The notes beneath the pieces are model-generated. The model was not told the origin of the DNA and ran no database searches. It was given only the letters and a program-made list of their open reading frames with translations. 64,000 nt of DNA from Turbatrix aceti (taxonomy: Eukaryota > Nematoda > Chromadorea > Rhabditida > Panagrolaimidae), in the NCBI GenBank assembly GCA_963969345.1, contig OZ017767.1, positions 9,737,547 through 9,801,546 of the forward strand. The letters are read 5' to 3'. The position numbers were made by a program, and so were the translations under genes. This document shows, in pieces, positions 49,280 through 61,289 of this stretch; within the stretch, counting starts at the first letter, position 1; every line of letters begins with the position of its first letter.

Positions 49280-50282
49280 ACCGCTCGCGTCGGGTGCAGA
49301 GACTGCGACTGCGCCTGCGTGACTTGGGCATTGTCGGGCCGAAAGCCGTGCGTCGTCGGCCTATTGATTGGGATCACACGTGATAAAAACCAACATTTTT
49401 TGTGCCTGAACTGTCTCCCAGTTTGTCTCACGCTACCTCTTTGTGATCGTAAACAACGTTCTCTTCTTCAACGGGCATGCCCGAAACTCGAAACAAAAAC
49501 AATTTACTGTTGTTCGTTCTTCTTCGTAAATTTTTTTGACCCTCTAAACAATTTTTTCACGAACAACAAAACCAAAAAAAATTTTTAAAAATATTTTTTT
49601 TTTTTTTTAAATTTTTAATTCTCGAAATAAAAAAATTTTCTTGAAAAAAAAGGTTCTCGAAAAAGAAATGTTGTCAATTTTTTTGTGAAGTTTCCATTTT
49701 TTTGTGGAAAAAAATTTGAGAGTCCTAAAACAACATGTTTTTTTCGTGATAAGACCTAAAAAACGTGTACGCATCAACCTAGATTTGCAAACGCACACGC
49801 GTTGTCTTGCAATGAAAAATTATTTTCGTGCCGAAAGTTGCACGCGTTGAAAACGAAATTTTTTTTGTACTGTTTTTGATCTTTGAATCCTTTCGCGTCA
49901 AATTTTTCAACACTAAATTTTTGTTGCTTTTTTTCTGAAAACTGTTGTCTTGGATCAAAAAGAATCTTGACAGATGCTGTCTGCACCTTTTGTTTACGCC
50001 GATTCAGACAGGATGGATGAAGAAAAAAACGTATGAGTCACGGTAGAAAGTTGACAGGTTTCTGTGATACTTCAACTCGCCCTCGCACAATTTGACGGAC
50101 AATAAATTATTTTTTCTTCTCGAAACAGTAAATATTCTAAAAGACATGCTGCAGCATTTGTAGAAAAAAACGATTTTTTGTGAAACTCTGGGGCGTTTGT
50201 TGACAGTTGTCACCTGCACCTGCCCTGTGCAAAGGTATTTTGAAGTTTATACGCCGTAATAACCGGCAATATGCTTTTGACA

Positions 50283-50356
50283 TCATTTGTGCCTCCTAAC
50301 ATCTGGTCTAATGATAACTAACCACTGAGTAATGGTGAAATAAATAAAATAAATAA
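50283..50356 (+). mobile_element. 74-bp LINE tail with 12-bp target-site duplication
   Basis: A 5'-truncated copy of the 4.8-kb LINE 3' end (TCATTTGTGCCTCCTAACAT to AATAAATAA), flanked by the direct repeat ATGCTTTTGACA at 50271-50282 and 50357-50368. This is the hallmark of target-primed reverse transcription. Confidence 0.92.
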
Positions 50357-51234
50357 ATGCTTTTGACAAGAAGGGTGGGATATTTATTGACGATTTTGAT
50401 ACATACGTGCTTGAAATCCGTTGCGTCACGTTGAGAATCTCGAAACGAAAATAAATATGTAATACTGATTTTACAGTTTTTTGCTATTTTTTCCTTTTTG
50501 AACTTTTCATGTCAAGACCAGGCTTCCATGAAGCAAGAATGGTACTTTGAAAACTGTAAGTTACAATTCAAAAATAATTTTTATTTTTTATTTTTTGAGC
50601 TTTAAAAAGTTGATTTCAGATTCAAATTATTTCATTAATTGATTTTTTATAAAAAAAACGGTTTGATTTTTTTCATCCTATCGTTCGGCTGACCAAATAA
50701 ATATTATTTAGAATGCGTTAGAAAAAATTGTTCTGCTCTATTTTTTGTGTTCCATATTTATAAGCGACCCGGTATGTCTTTCATTATCATATTTCACCCC
50801 CTTTCGGCCAAAAAAACAATTTTGGTCTCCTTTCTCACTCTTTGTTGCTTGGTTAGCTTGCTGCTCCTGCTGCAGCAAACGATCGACCAACCAGCCAATC
50901 GACGAGGCTACCAACAACGAACAAACCATTTGACCTGTCCACAACATTACTACACGAAATTCTGCTCGCCTGTCCGGTCTGCTGCCCGTCGGTCATTTAT
51001 TCATTTTGTTGCATAATGTCAATTCAAGCCCCTCAAAAAGGTGTTGCTAAATAGAATAATTTGTCGGTGTTTTTTCTTTGTTGGTGTTATTTTCTGGCAA
51101 TTTTTGTTTTTCAAAAATCGTCGTTTGGGTTGTTTTTTTACGACAATCGGAAGTTATTACGTGTTTTTGATTACCATTTTTCTTTATGTGTAACAATTTT
51201 AGGGGGATCCGGAAAGCGTGGCGTAAACTGAAAA

Positions 51235-51430
51235 CAATGTATATCGTTTGTAAGAAAAAGTGTATCGTTTTTTTGTTAAAACGATTTGTGTATTCCTGTG
51301 ATACATTTGTTACAAAATGTGTATCGCATACGATACAAAATACGTTTAAATATCAAACGGTACACTTTTTGTAACAAATGCACCCGTAGTATATCGCATT
51401 AGATACACATACACATGTTGATACAAACAA
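51235..51430. repeat. Dispersed GTATCGTTTGTA/CGATACA repeat
   Basis: Short imperfect units such as GTATCGTTT, TTTGTTACAAAATGTGT and CATACGATACAAAA, in direct and inverted order. TTGTTACAAAA-GTG and CATACGATACAAA are shared with gipc intron 2. Confidence 0.6.
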
Positions 51431-52748
51431 TACACATACTATACTACACAATAAATATAAACATGGATATTTACACACAATATTTTTTGTTTAAATTTCT
51501 TATGTTATTGATGTTATTGTCATCCTTAAGATTATGAGGAAGAAGACAGACAGACCATCCATCGATCACTGCCTCAATCGTTCTCGACTCGTTGGTCTAT
51601 TGTCTTCTTCACGGTAGCTTCAGCAAATTTGATTTTGCAAGCTGCAAGCTGCAGACAAACCAAACCAATTGACTTTGCGTAAGTAGCTACATAAATTGAC
51701 GTCGTTGTTGATGATGACGAACGGCCGTGACAACGTTGACGACGACGACGGGACATGGTGCAAGGTCGCAGTGTACATATTACGCTCATTCCTCGATCAT
51801 TGCCGGGTGGTTTGACAGAAGCATCAAAGGATTGGTCCCGGGTATTGGTTTCACGAACGAAAACACACACGCCCTTACAAAATTTATTTGTTGCAAATTG
51901 CAAAACTGTAAGTGTGTTTGTGTGTGTGTGTATAATACGTGTATGTATGTGTGTCAATATCCGTCATCGTCATCAGTCTCGGTCGTCCGCGCGGTGAATA
52001 GTATTGAGTATTGAAGTGTCGAAGAAGGGGAGGGGGGTATAACTGTCCGTCGAGAACAGCGGTGACATGAGTGCGGTACGAGACCGACGACAAACGCATG
52101 AAAATCGTTTATGGGATGGATTTTGTGCGCTTGATCTGGTTCTACATACATACATACGTATAAGGAAGAAAAGATTTTATTTGAGGATAACAAATAAATA
52201 TTTATGTACAGCAACTACTAATAATAGTATGTACATATTTCCTATCTCCTTTCTTCCCTGAATTTTTTTTATGTATCAAAAAAAAGGTGTGATAATTAAA
52301 ATTTAAAAAAAATGTGTGTTTGTAAATCATGCGGGAAGGGGAATTCCAAACAATTCTAGTTTTCAAGGAAAGCAAAAAAAAGTAATGTGTAACTTATATG
52401 AGTCATTGAGCTTTGAAATTGGTTTTTTTTTGGAGGGTGCTTGTGTGTATGTATGATTGGTTGTTAGAGGTCATCTTTCATCTCACGCGGTTTCGGTGGC
52501 GGTGGCGGTGGCGCATCCATCGGCTGGCTGGTTGACTGACTAATCGATTGGTATAATATGTAGGACTTGAACTTGAAAAACCTGCATAGTATGATTGCTT
52601 TGAGTCCTTAAGCCTTGAACTTAAGTCAAGTCTGCTTTTGAGAACTCGAATTATTTTCAGTCCGCAATCATTCGAAAAATAAATTGAACCCGGCTGGAGT
52701 GATTTTTTTCTGACAAAAAAAGTATTTAGGAGGTGTGGGGTTCTTTAA

Positions 52749-52797
52749 TTTAACTTAAAAGTCATGAATCATGATTAAACCTGACTTTTAAGTTAAA
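52749..52797. repeat. Perfect 16-bp-arm hairpin
   Basis: TTTAACTTAAAAGTCA (52749-52764) and its exact reverse complement TGACTTTTAAGTTAAA (52782-52797) around a 17-nt loop. Confidence 0.85.
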
Positions 52798-53919
52798 CAA
52801 CCACAACCAATCCCTCACCTTTTTCCACCAATCAGCCCCCATTGGCACCATTTCCTGATGTCAGTTCTCGTCCTCTTTTCTTTCTTTCTTTCCTCAAATC
52901 ACCCAATGTACATACATAACTACCACTAGTTCACCCCTCCTGGCACCACGTCATAATCATCGCCCCCCCCCTCCTACCCTTCCTGCCCCTCGATGTCGTC
53001 AAAAACTATATTTTTGCAACCACTGACCGAGTTCGCAGGTCAATTAGTGCTAATTGCCGGTCCACGCTTGATGGGGTGCAGTTTTCCGCTCAAACGCGCC
53101 CCGCGCGGTAGTTGTGGTCGTCTGCGGCGGCGGTGGCGGTGGCGGTGGCGGTAGCGGCAGGACGAAACAGGCCACCACCCCTGACGCGTCGACCACGACC
53201 ACGACCACGACTATCGGTGATGGTGTGGCGTGGCAGTGGTCACCTACTACCACCACATCCCTCCTGCTGGGGCGGTAGCGGCGGCGGCGTGTACAGAAAA
53301 ATGTCGTGATGCGCAGCCGCGGCCGACACCCATCGGCTGGCTGGTAGGCTGAATACCATCCCGGTTGCCCTCGGTGGGATGGGTCATGGAAAAGACCTTT
53401 TTTTTTGTGCCTGTTTTTTTTTCCTCTGCTCTCCGAATAAGTACAATGACCAAAATAGCATCACGCAACAAACGTATGTACGAACCTGTAAGGATTATGA
53501 TCTATTTTTGTATGATTGTTAGAAAACCATGGAAACCATGATAGAGCAAATTGATTGATTTTAGGGCCGGGTGTTCGTTCAGTTGGACAATGTGAGGTAG
53601 TTGTTGGTTGGGGGTCACTTTTTTATGGTTACTACCAGGCCCAGTGCGCGAGAGCGAGACCGAGAGCGAGAGAGCGAGACTGGATTCGGCAAGATCGATT
53701 GTCGGCCGTCAGCCGGCAGCCGTGGTCCTCCCTCCCCCTTTTGACAATGAAAGCTGGTAGAACAGCAGTTGATTGTTTTTGCAGCTGCTGGGCGAGGGGT
53801 GAGGAGGTCACTGGATTGATAGGGTCCTGGTTGGATGGGACGTGAAGGCTTAGGCGGGTTCTGAAGGTTCATTCAATATTTTTACAAAGCGCGTGTTAAC
53901 TTCCAATTTTGCGTTTGTG

Positions 53920-54125
53920 TCGCCAGGTGAGATTGAAAGTTTTCAGGTGCCTTCTAAAAATTTGTAAATCCCCAGAATTCCTTAACATGCATAAATATTT
54001 TAGCGGATTCTCGAAGCTCATGGATTTCTAATATGACATCTGATAGCTTTCAAGCTCTGAAAAAATACCATGTATGGCCAGGTAAAGTTGAAAGTTATCA
54101 GATGCCTTTTAAAAAAATTGTAAGA
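53920..54125. repeat. Two-copy direct repeat, about 140-bp spacing
   Basis: CCAGGT(G/A)A-TTGAAAGTT-TCAG-TGCC followed by an A-rich GTAA stretch occurs at about 53922-53970 and 54077-54127. Confidence 0.65.
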
Positions 54126-55606
54126 TTCTATGTACTTCCATAACCCCTCCCTTTAACCCTTTTCCTTATTGTTAGCAAAAACAATCACCCCAGCCTTGTG
54201 CATGAGATTTGATCGATCTTGTCAAATCCCATCCCATCCCATCCCCTCTCGCGCCTCTCTCCCCTGTATTCTATTCATGTTCGCCGTTGCCACCGCCACC
54301 GTCGTTGTCGTCGTAGAGTTGGTTGTACACACGTACGCTGGACGTTGAACGTTGGACGCTGGCTGTGTCGCGCTCGTCTCGCCTCGCGTCGCGGTCACCT
54401 AGATTTTTGCTGCGCGTAGTACGGAGGATGATGACCACGCTCGACGACTGACGACTGACGACGACGACGTGGGGTGTGTTGTCGACCGACAGACGAGCCC
54501 CGAGCCCCCCTCCTCCCGGCGTAGAGTGACTGGTGAGTGCTATAGTGCGCGCAACTGTATACGGGACGAGATCGTTGTATTATTAGTAAATAGAATGCAG
54601 AATAATAATAACCGTGGGAGGAATGGGGGAATCATGGTGCACCTGGGGTCACTTGGTTGACTGTATGCTGGTACACAGCTTCTATGCGATTTTGTTCCGG
54701 GTTCTGGGTATCATGGTAGATCCTTTCTTAGCCGCCAGCATGTGGCATGAGTGTCCAATACAATCGTTACCCCTGGTGTCTTCTTACGCGCACTTATGTA
54801 CGTCTCCGTCCACGTTCACCGCGTCCGAAGGAAGTCGTCCATCTATGTAGATATATTCCTTCGTTGCTCGTGGATGGATGATGGTTAGGGTGGTGGCCCC
54901 GTTTCGCTTTGCACTTTGCAGGGCAACGTACAACGTACACACCGCATCGCGACGTGCCCTGTATTTATCCCCCCCCTCCTTGCCCCTTGAGTGGCGGCGA
55001 TACCACCACTACCACAACTGACCGAACTGGACAGTCAGTGATCGTGATCCGATTTGATTCCATCGTATGTTTGTATGTATGTATGTTGTGCCCACCCACC
55101 CAGCCCCACGGTCATGTTTTGGGTCGGATCGTGATCGTTCGTGATTGTCGTTAGTGTAAAACAACAAACTTCTTTTTTTTCATCATATTTTTGTAACAAT
55201 TTTGTGTTTCTGAAAAGAAGCGTTGTCGACTGACTTGCAGATAAGATTGTAGATTTATTTGCTAGCAGGAAAATATTTACATACATATTTTGATATCGAT
55301 TGATTGATCGGATCGTCTTGTTTTCTGTTTCTCCCCTCGTTCCCGTCATACGTGCCCTAGATTGCACATGCCTCTGCGCAGGCAGGCGCTGGCGTAGGGG
55401 CGCGTTCGTTTTCGTGCTTGCTTTTTCTTGACACAATGATTGACGCGGAATTTTTTCCTACTGACCAACAATATGATTTTAAATATTTATCATTTCTTGC
55501 CCTTTTTTCGGTTTTTTTTATTTATGGGGCGAGTTGAGCGTAAATTTTTATGCTGAAAACATCTTACTACAATTTTTTAAATTTTTTTTTGTGTGTTTTT
55601 GCAGGT

Positions 55607-58553
55607 ATGCTTCGTCAACTACTTTCATCAACTGGCGAAGCCGAGGTGTCAAAATCACAGATGGTTGTTGACTTTTCTCCAACTAGTCTGGACTATGTGG
55701 TAGGATTTTGTTTTTGCAGGAAACACAGGGATCGGATCGGGAGACTTTTTTCGCAAACAAATATTTTTTTTTGATTTTGCAACTTTTTTTTCAATTTTTT
55801 AAATAAAAAAACACTCAATTCCAAAAATTTGTACATTTTTCGTGTGATACAAACAATTTGCGACCTCTTTAGAAAAAAATTCTTATATTTACAAAAAAAA
55901 TTGCAGGGGGTAAAATTTTTGTATTTTCGATTTGCAAGCAATAGAACATTCGTTAAAACGAAGGATGATCAGGTTCATACTTTGTGACAGCCTGTTCTGT
56001 ACTCTGTGTGTCAGCGGAAACGTTGGCTTCCATGCGGTTTTTGGTGGCTCTGCGGGGGTTTTGCTTTGTGTTTATCCACTTGCAATGGATGCACAGAAAT
56101 CCACATTTTTTTGCAAAAAAAAAATTTTATTACAATCACAATTTTTTTTTTCCATCAAAGAATTCTAAAATTAAATTTTGAAAAAATAAATTATTTATTT
56201 GTTCGTTTATTTTTTAGTTTAAAATTTTGTTCACAATTAAAAAAACGCCAATATTTACTATCGATTTTTTTTTATTTCAACAAAGTCCAAAAATAAAATT
56301 TTGAAAAAAAAACATATTTTTTTTTGAATTAAAATCAATTGCAAAAAAACGCTGAATTTTTGTTCAATTTACATTTTTTAAATGTGTATTTTTGATGTTT
56401 TTTCTTTAAAATTTTAATTTTTTTTAAATAAAAAATTTTTACATTAAAAAACACATTTTTACCTTTCCCCTTTCAGACTCCCTCCCAGCAACCTCCAACA
56501 ACCTACCTTGGGTATCCACCAGGCCTCGAGTACGTGCACTACGCTTCGACCCCCGCTCCTATCACCCTGACCAATGTGTCCCCGAATCAAGCAAACCAAG
56601 CGTACCCCCCTCCACCGGGGCATGCCCCCGTCGATGCATTTTCCGCCCCAACCAGCACCGCGGATCTTTATTCGTCGACCTACGCCATGCTGTCGTCCGA
56701 CGGGTCCTGTCTCTTTCCTCCTGGTCCCGACTGGATCACCTACGCTCCCGCTCCTGGTCCTCCCGTTGGGGATCCTACGAAGGGCGCCATGGGTCAGTAC
56801 AATCCCAATCCTCCTCCGGTGATGTCCCCCTACGGCTCTGCGCAGCCCAACCAACCGTACCCCGACCAGGTGTACGCCCAGGTGCAGCCTGTCTACCCTC
56901 AGCCAATTTTTTATTCCTATGATCCGGCGACGTATCCATCGACGTCGACAGGCTCGCCCCAACTCATTCACCCAGAAACGAGACCTCGAAAGTCCAGTGG
57001 AGGCATTTCAGCGAGGTCAGCGCAAGCTGCGTTCTCGGAATCCTTCCGGAAGGTCGCCAACATCCCCTCAGGCACTCCGAATTCGGGAACGGGTACGATG
57101 GATGACGACGACTGCGTACGGGTCATGTGTCTTGCCTGCAAGGGAGTCTATCCGTCGAGACGCTCCCTCACGGGACATATTGGCAGAAATGAAAAGTGCC
57201 GTGAGATCATCGGAAGAACGTACCTCGATTCACTGGCTCAATCCGGACAGGCGGAAACGCTGCCGGATCCTTCGGCAATGGAAGGCGGCGGGATCTCACC
57301 GGTTTGTCCGAATTGTGATCGATTTATTAGTCATTATCGGGTAAGCTAAATTTTTTAAATAAAAAATATTATTTTACAAAACCTAATAAAATTTAAATTT
57401 TTTTTGTAAAAAAATAGAAAAATGATGAAAATTAGCTATTTTTTTAAATACACCAAAAAATTGTGCACGTCACTTTAAAAGCAAAAAAATACAAAAATAT
57501 AAAATTTCGTTCATTTTTAAATTGAAATACAATTTATTTATTTAGAGAAAAAAATCCAAAAAATTTACCAAAAAAAATTTACCTAAAAATGTAAAAAAAA
57601 ATTGTTTATTTGTAAACGACTTGAAAAATTTTTATAATGTTTTTTGCTTATTTTTTTGTAAATTTTGAAAATCAAAAAACCCAAACAATTTTTTTCGTGT
57701 AATATTTTTTACAATTTTTATCATTTGATTTAAAAATTTTATTTTTCAAATTAAAAATTAAAAAAAAACAAATAGAAAAATAAAAGTTTTGAATTCACTG
57801 AATTTGATTTTCTTTTTCTTTTAGGGAAACATCCGCCGTCACATCAACCAATGCGTGAAGCGGCCCAGCAAAGGCTCGCCTCTCTCCTCCACGACCCCGA
57901 CCGGCATTGCATCCTACTCAAACGGGCAACATTCTCCCAACTCGGTAAAATCCATCTCCCAGCACTACGCTTCCATGGCCCCCGTCGTGCCGAAGGACGA
58001 CCCAGCCTACCACCACCCGGCTCTCGATTCAGACGCGGATTCCACTTTCTTTGATGGAACTGTTGCTCCGGTCACAAACCACCTGAACTCGACTCCGGGA
58101 AAGGTTAAACCTGCCAAGGGGACTTCGAGTGTCGCGGTCATCGCTTCAAATCCCTACAGCTGTTCGTGGTGCAAATTTACGACGGTTTACAAAGGCAACA
58201 TGAAACGCCACCTCATTTCGGTCCACAATTGCACGGATGAACTTCTTCGGAGGATTTCATTTGACCTCGAAACGCTGAGAGCACTCGCTCCGAACAGGCC
58301 TGTGACCCCACTTGCTCCGATGGGAGATAGGATCCGGGGTGCGTCGGGGCGAAGGCGAAGATCGAGGTCAAAGACCGAGAGAGACGATTCCAAGCGAGCC
58401 CACCTCCTCGCCGACGACGAGGTACCGCCAGCGGCTGTCTGTGACGTCATTGCTTCGTTCGCGTCTCCGACCAAATACGAACACGTGGCGGCGTCCCACG
58501 ATAGTGGCATCAGTTCTGGTAGCTCAGTGGATGAGCCTGCGATCGGATCTTAG
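55607..58553 (+). CDS. C2H2/C2HC zinc-finger protein with Pro-rich N-terminus
   Basis: Exons 55607-55699, 56477-57340 and 57825-58553 total 1686 nt, 561 aa. The ATG at 55607 lies 2 nt after a TTTTTGCAG acceptor, so either that acceptor takes a spliced leader or an untranslated exon precedes it. Residues 32-200 are a Pro/Tyr/Gln/Ala-rich, activation-type region. Three fingers follow: MCLACKGVYPSRRSLTGHIG...C (about 249-273), CPNCDRFISHYRGNIRRHINQC (about 308-329, cut by intron 2) and CSWCKFTTVYKGNMKRHLISVHNC (about 432-455). The C-terminus has an Arg/Ser-rich basic patch and a DSGIS degron-like site. Fingers 1 and 2 end in Cys rather than His. Nuclear DNA-binding regulator; I cannot name an orthologue. 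Confidence 0.85.
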
Positions 58554-61289
58554 GAATTATTTGTGGTGAGTAACGTTGTTGTTAGGTTATGAGATTTTTG
58601 GGTACCAAAAAAATATTTACATAAAAATAGATAAATGTAAATCGCCAAAATAAAAAAAAACAAAAATAAAAAAAAAGCACAAAAAGTTTAAAATTGTTTT
58701 AAAATTTTAAAAACACCAATTTTTTATTTTAAAAACGAAATTTTAAACAACAAAAATATCAGCTAAATTAAACAAAATTTTACAATTTGAATAGAAATTT
58801 CTTAATTTGTATATTCTTTTTTTTTTAAATAAGTTTTAAAATAAAAATTTCAACTTTTTTTGATAAAAAAATTTTCCTTAATTTGTGGAAGGGGATATTT
58901 TTTTTGTTTCTTTGTTGTTTTGAGTAAAATTCAGAATTTCTGTCGAAATTAAATTTTTTTTCATGATTTTAAATATTTGTTTTTAGAAAATATATTTTAT
59001 TTTATCAGAAACAAATTTTTTTGTATTTAAATATCAATTTTAATTCGTAAGTATTAAAAAAAATTGTCATAAAAAATGACAGGTTTAAACCAAAGATTGT
59101 CGTAAAAATCCAATTTTACCCTCCAAAAGGGTAAGAAAATTGTAGTGCTTTTAAAATGAGACTTTGTATACAACTTGGCGGCTTTCTATGGATGTCGAAG
59201 GTAGACACACATATTTATTTTATTTATTTGTTTGACAACTGAATTGCTCCCGTTCGTCCTTGACACGATGTCCGTCGTCCATCGCCGATGAATGCGGCGA
59301 CGCCGACGACGATGACCGCTGCGGTGGCGGCGGCGGCGGCGACGACGACGTGATTGCCTGTTATTGCCACCACAGGAGTCTGGCGCGCCACAGCGATGGA
59401 TTGGGGTGGCCCCAATCACGTTGACTGCTGCCACCCACCGACGCGGTCGCCTTGATTGGTGGGGGTAAGGGAAGGGCTTTATTGCCTTTTACCGTTTATT
59501 TATATATCCGAAATCTGTGTTTCTGTGCAAACATCACATTTAAAAAAAATGTTTTGGAGGGAAATATCTAGTCGCAATCGGAGGTTCAGATTTTGATTAC
59601 AGATCGTGGAAATGAGATGAGAGCAATTCAAAATGGCGTGTGTAAAAAAATACTAGACAGATAGTATTAAAAAGTGAGGTTTTAAATTTTTTTGTAAATT
59701 GAACAAAAAAATAAAATCCAAACACTTTTTTTTGCTTTTGGAAAAAAATTTGATTTTCGCATTGTTACCCTAATTTTATTCCATTTTTTTCGTTTCATCT
59801 GTTTACAAAATTTTAACAACTACAGTAAGTATTTATTGAGTAGTAGTTTTGAACTGCATATCAAAAAATGGGTGCAAAAACCATTATCTATAAAAAAAAT
59901 TGGGATGACAAAAATCCAGGCATTTTGCATCATTTGAATGACAAAAAAAACAGGGAAAACAGGTTTGTTTTGTGCAAAAAAATGTAAACAGCCTGAATGT
60001 TGTTTTACGGGATAAATTCAATTGTTGAAAAAAACTGGTGGTGACTAGAAAATTATTTTAGGGTGAGAGGGGTTTCATTTTTGTTACCAAAAAATTATAC
60101 CGTATTCATTTTTTTTGTTTTTTAGCTTCAATTAATTGTTGCTTCGTGTGCCGTACATGCAATGTCACCTACCCACAGCCTGCCCAGATCAGACAGCCAA
60201 AAACACTAGCCAGTTTATCATCCGTGAAATCACCCACCCACTCATCATCCGAGATACCCACTTTTTTTCTTGCCACCCACCTCTAAACTTGTATGGACGT
60301 TGGCTCCCGACAAGAATTTGGCAAATGAAAAGAAAAATTAAATTTTGGTACCGTAATTCTTTCGCCTACGTTTATTTATTGAAAAAAAAAAGATACATAC
60401 ATAATTATAAGACACCACACCCCAGCGTCGTTAGCAACGATGACAACAACCAAGAAATATACCAGCCAGCATGCCAGCCAACTTCTTCCCTTGCATATTC
60501 CACACTTCTTTCTTTTCACTTAATTTATTTAATTTTTTGTTTTTTTATGAATTGCAATATCAATTTTTATATTTAAAAAAAAAAATCACAGAGATTAAAA
60601 AATAAAAAGTATTGTATTTTGAATAAAATTTGACTGACTTGTTGAACCTTACAAAATGATATATTGAAACATTTGTGGAAAATATCGTTTGAAAGCCACT
60701 ATGTGATAAGCCATGTGATATGCCCTCCTACAACTTCGGCAAGGATCGCGGCATCTACATATACACGTAAAATTATATAAATGCCTGGTAACAGGGTCAT
60801 CTTTACGTTTATTGCTCCGTATTTTATAATACATGAAAGAAAGTATGAAGATGTCATAGAAATACCAATGAAATGTTGTTTTTTTAGTTAAAATATAGTT
60901 TGAACAACATTGTGAGCATAAGCATAGCAGACAATAGCAATAAAAGTTTTTTAGCAACTGTTTTTTAGACTTTGCTTTGCGCTTGACATTACTGCGATTT
61001 ATGATTTTGCAACTTGTTTTTACATCTGTTTTGCAAAACACGTAGAGACAAAATATTTTTCCGTTGTTTTATTTCTGCCTAAAGCTGTCAGAATTTACTT
61101 TTTTGTGGCTTGCTTCGTGTGCCGTACCTGCCACGAATTTGGCAAATGAAGGGGTCGTTGTGAAATGCACTCCCATTTCGGTAACAAATCGACCACAAAC
61201 AAAAAAAGTATATTATTTATTTATAAATATTTAGTCGCACTTTTAATCACAAAAACAGTTCAACTTTTGATTAAATTAAAACACCATAA
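58554..61289. other. 2.7-kb spacer with a duplicated block
   Basis: No supportable gene. TTGCTTCGTGTGCCGTAC occurs at about 60138 and 61111, and GAATTTGGCAAATGAA at about 60315 and 61135, so the second site holds the two words joined. A CGGCGG/CGACGA-rich patch lies at 59280-59355. The minus-strand frame 60649-61041 is Cys/Lys/Tyr rich without domain or signal support. Confidence 0.4.

Larger units (their letters stand above)
49280..55606. other. 6.3-kb non-coding stretch upstream of the zinc-finger gene
   Basis: No supportable coding exon. It contains a LINE tail at 50283-50356, a dispersed GATACA-rich repeat at about 51235-51430, a (GT)n tract near 51910-51930 and a perfect hairpin at 52749-52797. 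CGGTGG/GGCGGT simple repeats occur at about 52495-52520 and 53120-53160, and a direct repeat at about 53920-54125. GC-rich, CpG-containing sequence at 53000-55150 could be the promoter and untranslated first exon of the zinc-finger gene. Confidence 0.45.

Noticed and set aside
60649..61041. 130-codon minus-strand frame
   Set aside because: Cys/Lys/Tyr-rich, no signal peptide or motif, and no supporting exon nearby.
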